Source of the DNA: a virus
Reading direction: 5' to 3' (one strand)
Length of the DNA stretch: 47,862 nt
IMG/VR virus record: IMGVR_UViG_3300046507_000176
Coordinates: 1-47,862 of that record
The position numbers were made by a program, and so were the translations under genes. Positions 47,163 through 47,862 of this stretch are shown piece after piece. A model generated the notes under the pieces. That model had not been told where the DNA came from. It saw nothing but the letters and a program-made list of their open reading frames with translations, and did no database searches. Each line of letters begins with the position of its first letter. Position 1 is the first letter of the stretch.

Positions 47163-47862
47163 ATGCCCTTATGGAGTGGACCTTTGGGTCCACGCGGTAA
47201 CACGCATAATGCCGCCCTCGCCGCAATACAGGGTGGGGGTGTCTTGCCTGACGTCCCGCTGCCTTCGCTGCCGCTTGCCGCTGGCGCAAAGTTTGCCGAA
47301 TTCGGGCACTCCTTCGCCGCACGTGGCTATAACAGCGCAAGTGCATCAGGCGTTCTCACCGGCAGCACCAGCTACATGCGCGGTGCCTATTCGTGGATCA
47401 AGTTCTTTGATCAGCGCTTCAATGTTGACTTCTGGCCGTCAGCGAACTTGCAGAGCTGGGATAGCGTTGCGGGGGGTACGGCACTGAACGGCGCAGCCTT
47501 GGGCCTTTCCGGTGATCGCCTTACATTCGTTCAGACCACCGCACCCGGTCTGCTTTACCGGATGCCTTATCTGCGCTCCAACGGCCCCGATATCGTCGGC
47601 ATTGTGATCGGAACTAACGATATCGAAGATCTGGTCAACACCCAGGGCATGAGCGCCTCGGATGCTGCGACGACAATCCTCGCCAACTACGATCAGCTGC
47701 TCACGTCCATCTTTAAGGCCGGCATCTGGGCAATCCCCTACACCATCATCTCGCGAGGCACTTGGCCACTTAGCGGCGCGGCAGATAATTGCCGTCTGCT
47801 GGTCAATGCGCAGTTGAAGGCATGGAAGGATGCAAACCGACCCGGTCTATATGCGGTCGCAG
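47163..47862 (+). CDS. SGNH/GDSL-type hydrolase, N-terminal part (gene ends at 925)
   Basis: First 700 bases of a 1500-base gene; the rest is at 126-925 after the overlap. AAGGAGGG precedes ATG 47163, an ideal ribosome site. Residues 1-40 are Gly/Pro/Leu-rich (a possible attachment segment). AEFGHSFAARGYN holds the catalytic Ser50 in the block I position, with GHS instead of GDS. VGIVIGTNDI holds N152/D153 (block III). The catalytic Asp and His are in the other part (D253, H256). It is probably a virion-attached esterase. Confidence 0.87.
   Translation, partial: MPLWSGPLGPRGNTHNAALAAIQGGGVLPDVPLPSLPLAAGAKFAEFGHSFAARGYNSASASGVLTGSTSYMRGAYSWIKFFDQRFNVDFWPSANLQSWDSVAGGTALNGAALGLSGDRLTFVQTTAPGLLYRMPYLRSNGPDIVGIVIGTNDIEDLVNTQGMSASDAATTILANYDQLLTSIFKAGIWAIPYTIISRGTWPLSGAADNCRLLVNAQLKAWKDANRPGLYAVA
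47738..47862. repeat. Terminal overlap, copy 2 of 2
   Basis: Identical to 1-125. The real genome length as a circle is therefore 47,737 bases if the overlap is an assembly join. Confidence 0.97.

Overview
This window is an essentially complete genome of a T7-like podovirus (Autographiviridae-type), shown as a circle opened inside a gene. Bases 1-125 are identical to 47738-47862, so the assembly closes on itself. An SGNH-hydrolase gene starts at 47163, runs off the right edge and finishes at 925. The T7 identity rests on a single-subunit RNA polymerase, T7-family DNA polymerase, primase-helicase, endonuclease I, gp6-type exonuclease, amidase and gp2.5-type SSB, and on a portal-to-terminase block in T7 order. 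The host is not shown by the sequence. High GC and frequent GTG/TTG starts would fit a proteobacterium, possibly an alphaproteobacterium, but that is inference.

Layout in T7 order: a non-coding, palindrome-rich stretch (33569-34507) lies between the last late genes and the first early gene and is the likely site of the physical ends. Then come early genes of unknown function (34508-37756), a tyrosine recombinase (37788-38675), a minus-strand integrase (38920-40590) with a repeat-rich attP-like region beside it, and the phage RNA polymerase (41693-44431). Small middle genes and the SSB (46034) follow. Next is a virion-type cassette ending in the SGNH hydrolase (46693 across the join to 925), in an odd place between SSB and endonuclease I. 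Endonuclease I, a lysis block (holin-like protein, SAR endolysin, spanins, amidase), primase-helicase, DNA polymerase and exonuclease come next, with an HNH endonuclease inserted, then a kinase-like protein and a DUF3310-type protein.

The late block (12293-33568) holds the gp7.3-like protein, portal, scaffold, capsid, both tail-tube proteins, four internal virion proteins, tail fibre/spike, a holin-like protein, a putative decoration protein, small and large terminase, and small proteins. The gp15-like ejection protein carries two peptidoglycan-hydrolase-like domains, while the gp16-like protein shows no recognisable N-terminal transglycosylase.

How it works together: host RNA polymerase would read the early region, stopping at several hairpin terminators. 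The phage RNA polymerase would then transcribe replication, lysis and virion genes. Two tyrosine recombinases suggest a capacity to integrate, but I see no CI-like repressor. The most notable signals are the two dissimilar recombinases, an ATTCCCTTC-type motif repeated in intergenic sites, a 50-bp hairpin repeat flanking one early gene, overlapping lipoprotein frames in the lysis block, and an apparently conserved reading frame after the primase stop that lacks a normal start. All assignments are from reading the sequence; no database search was run.
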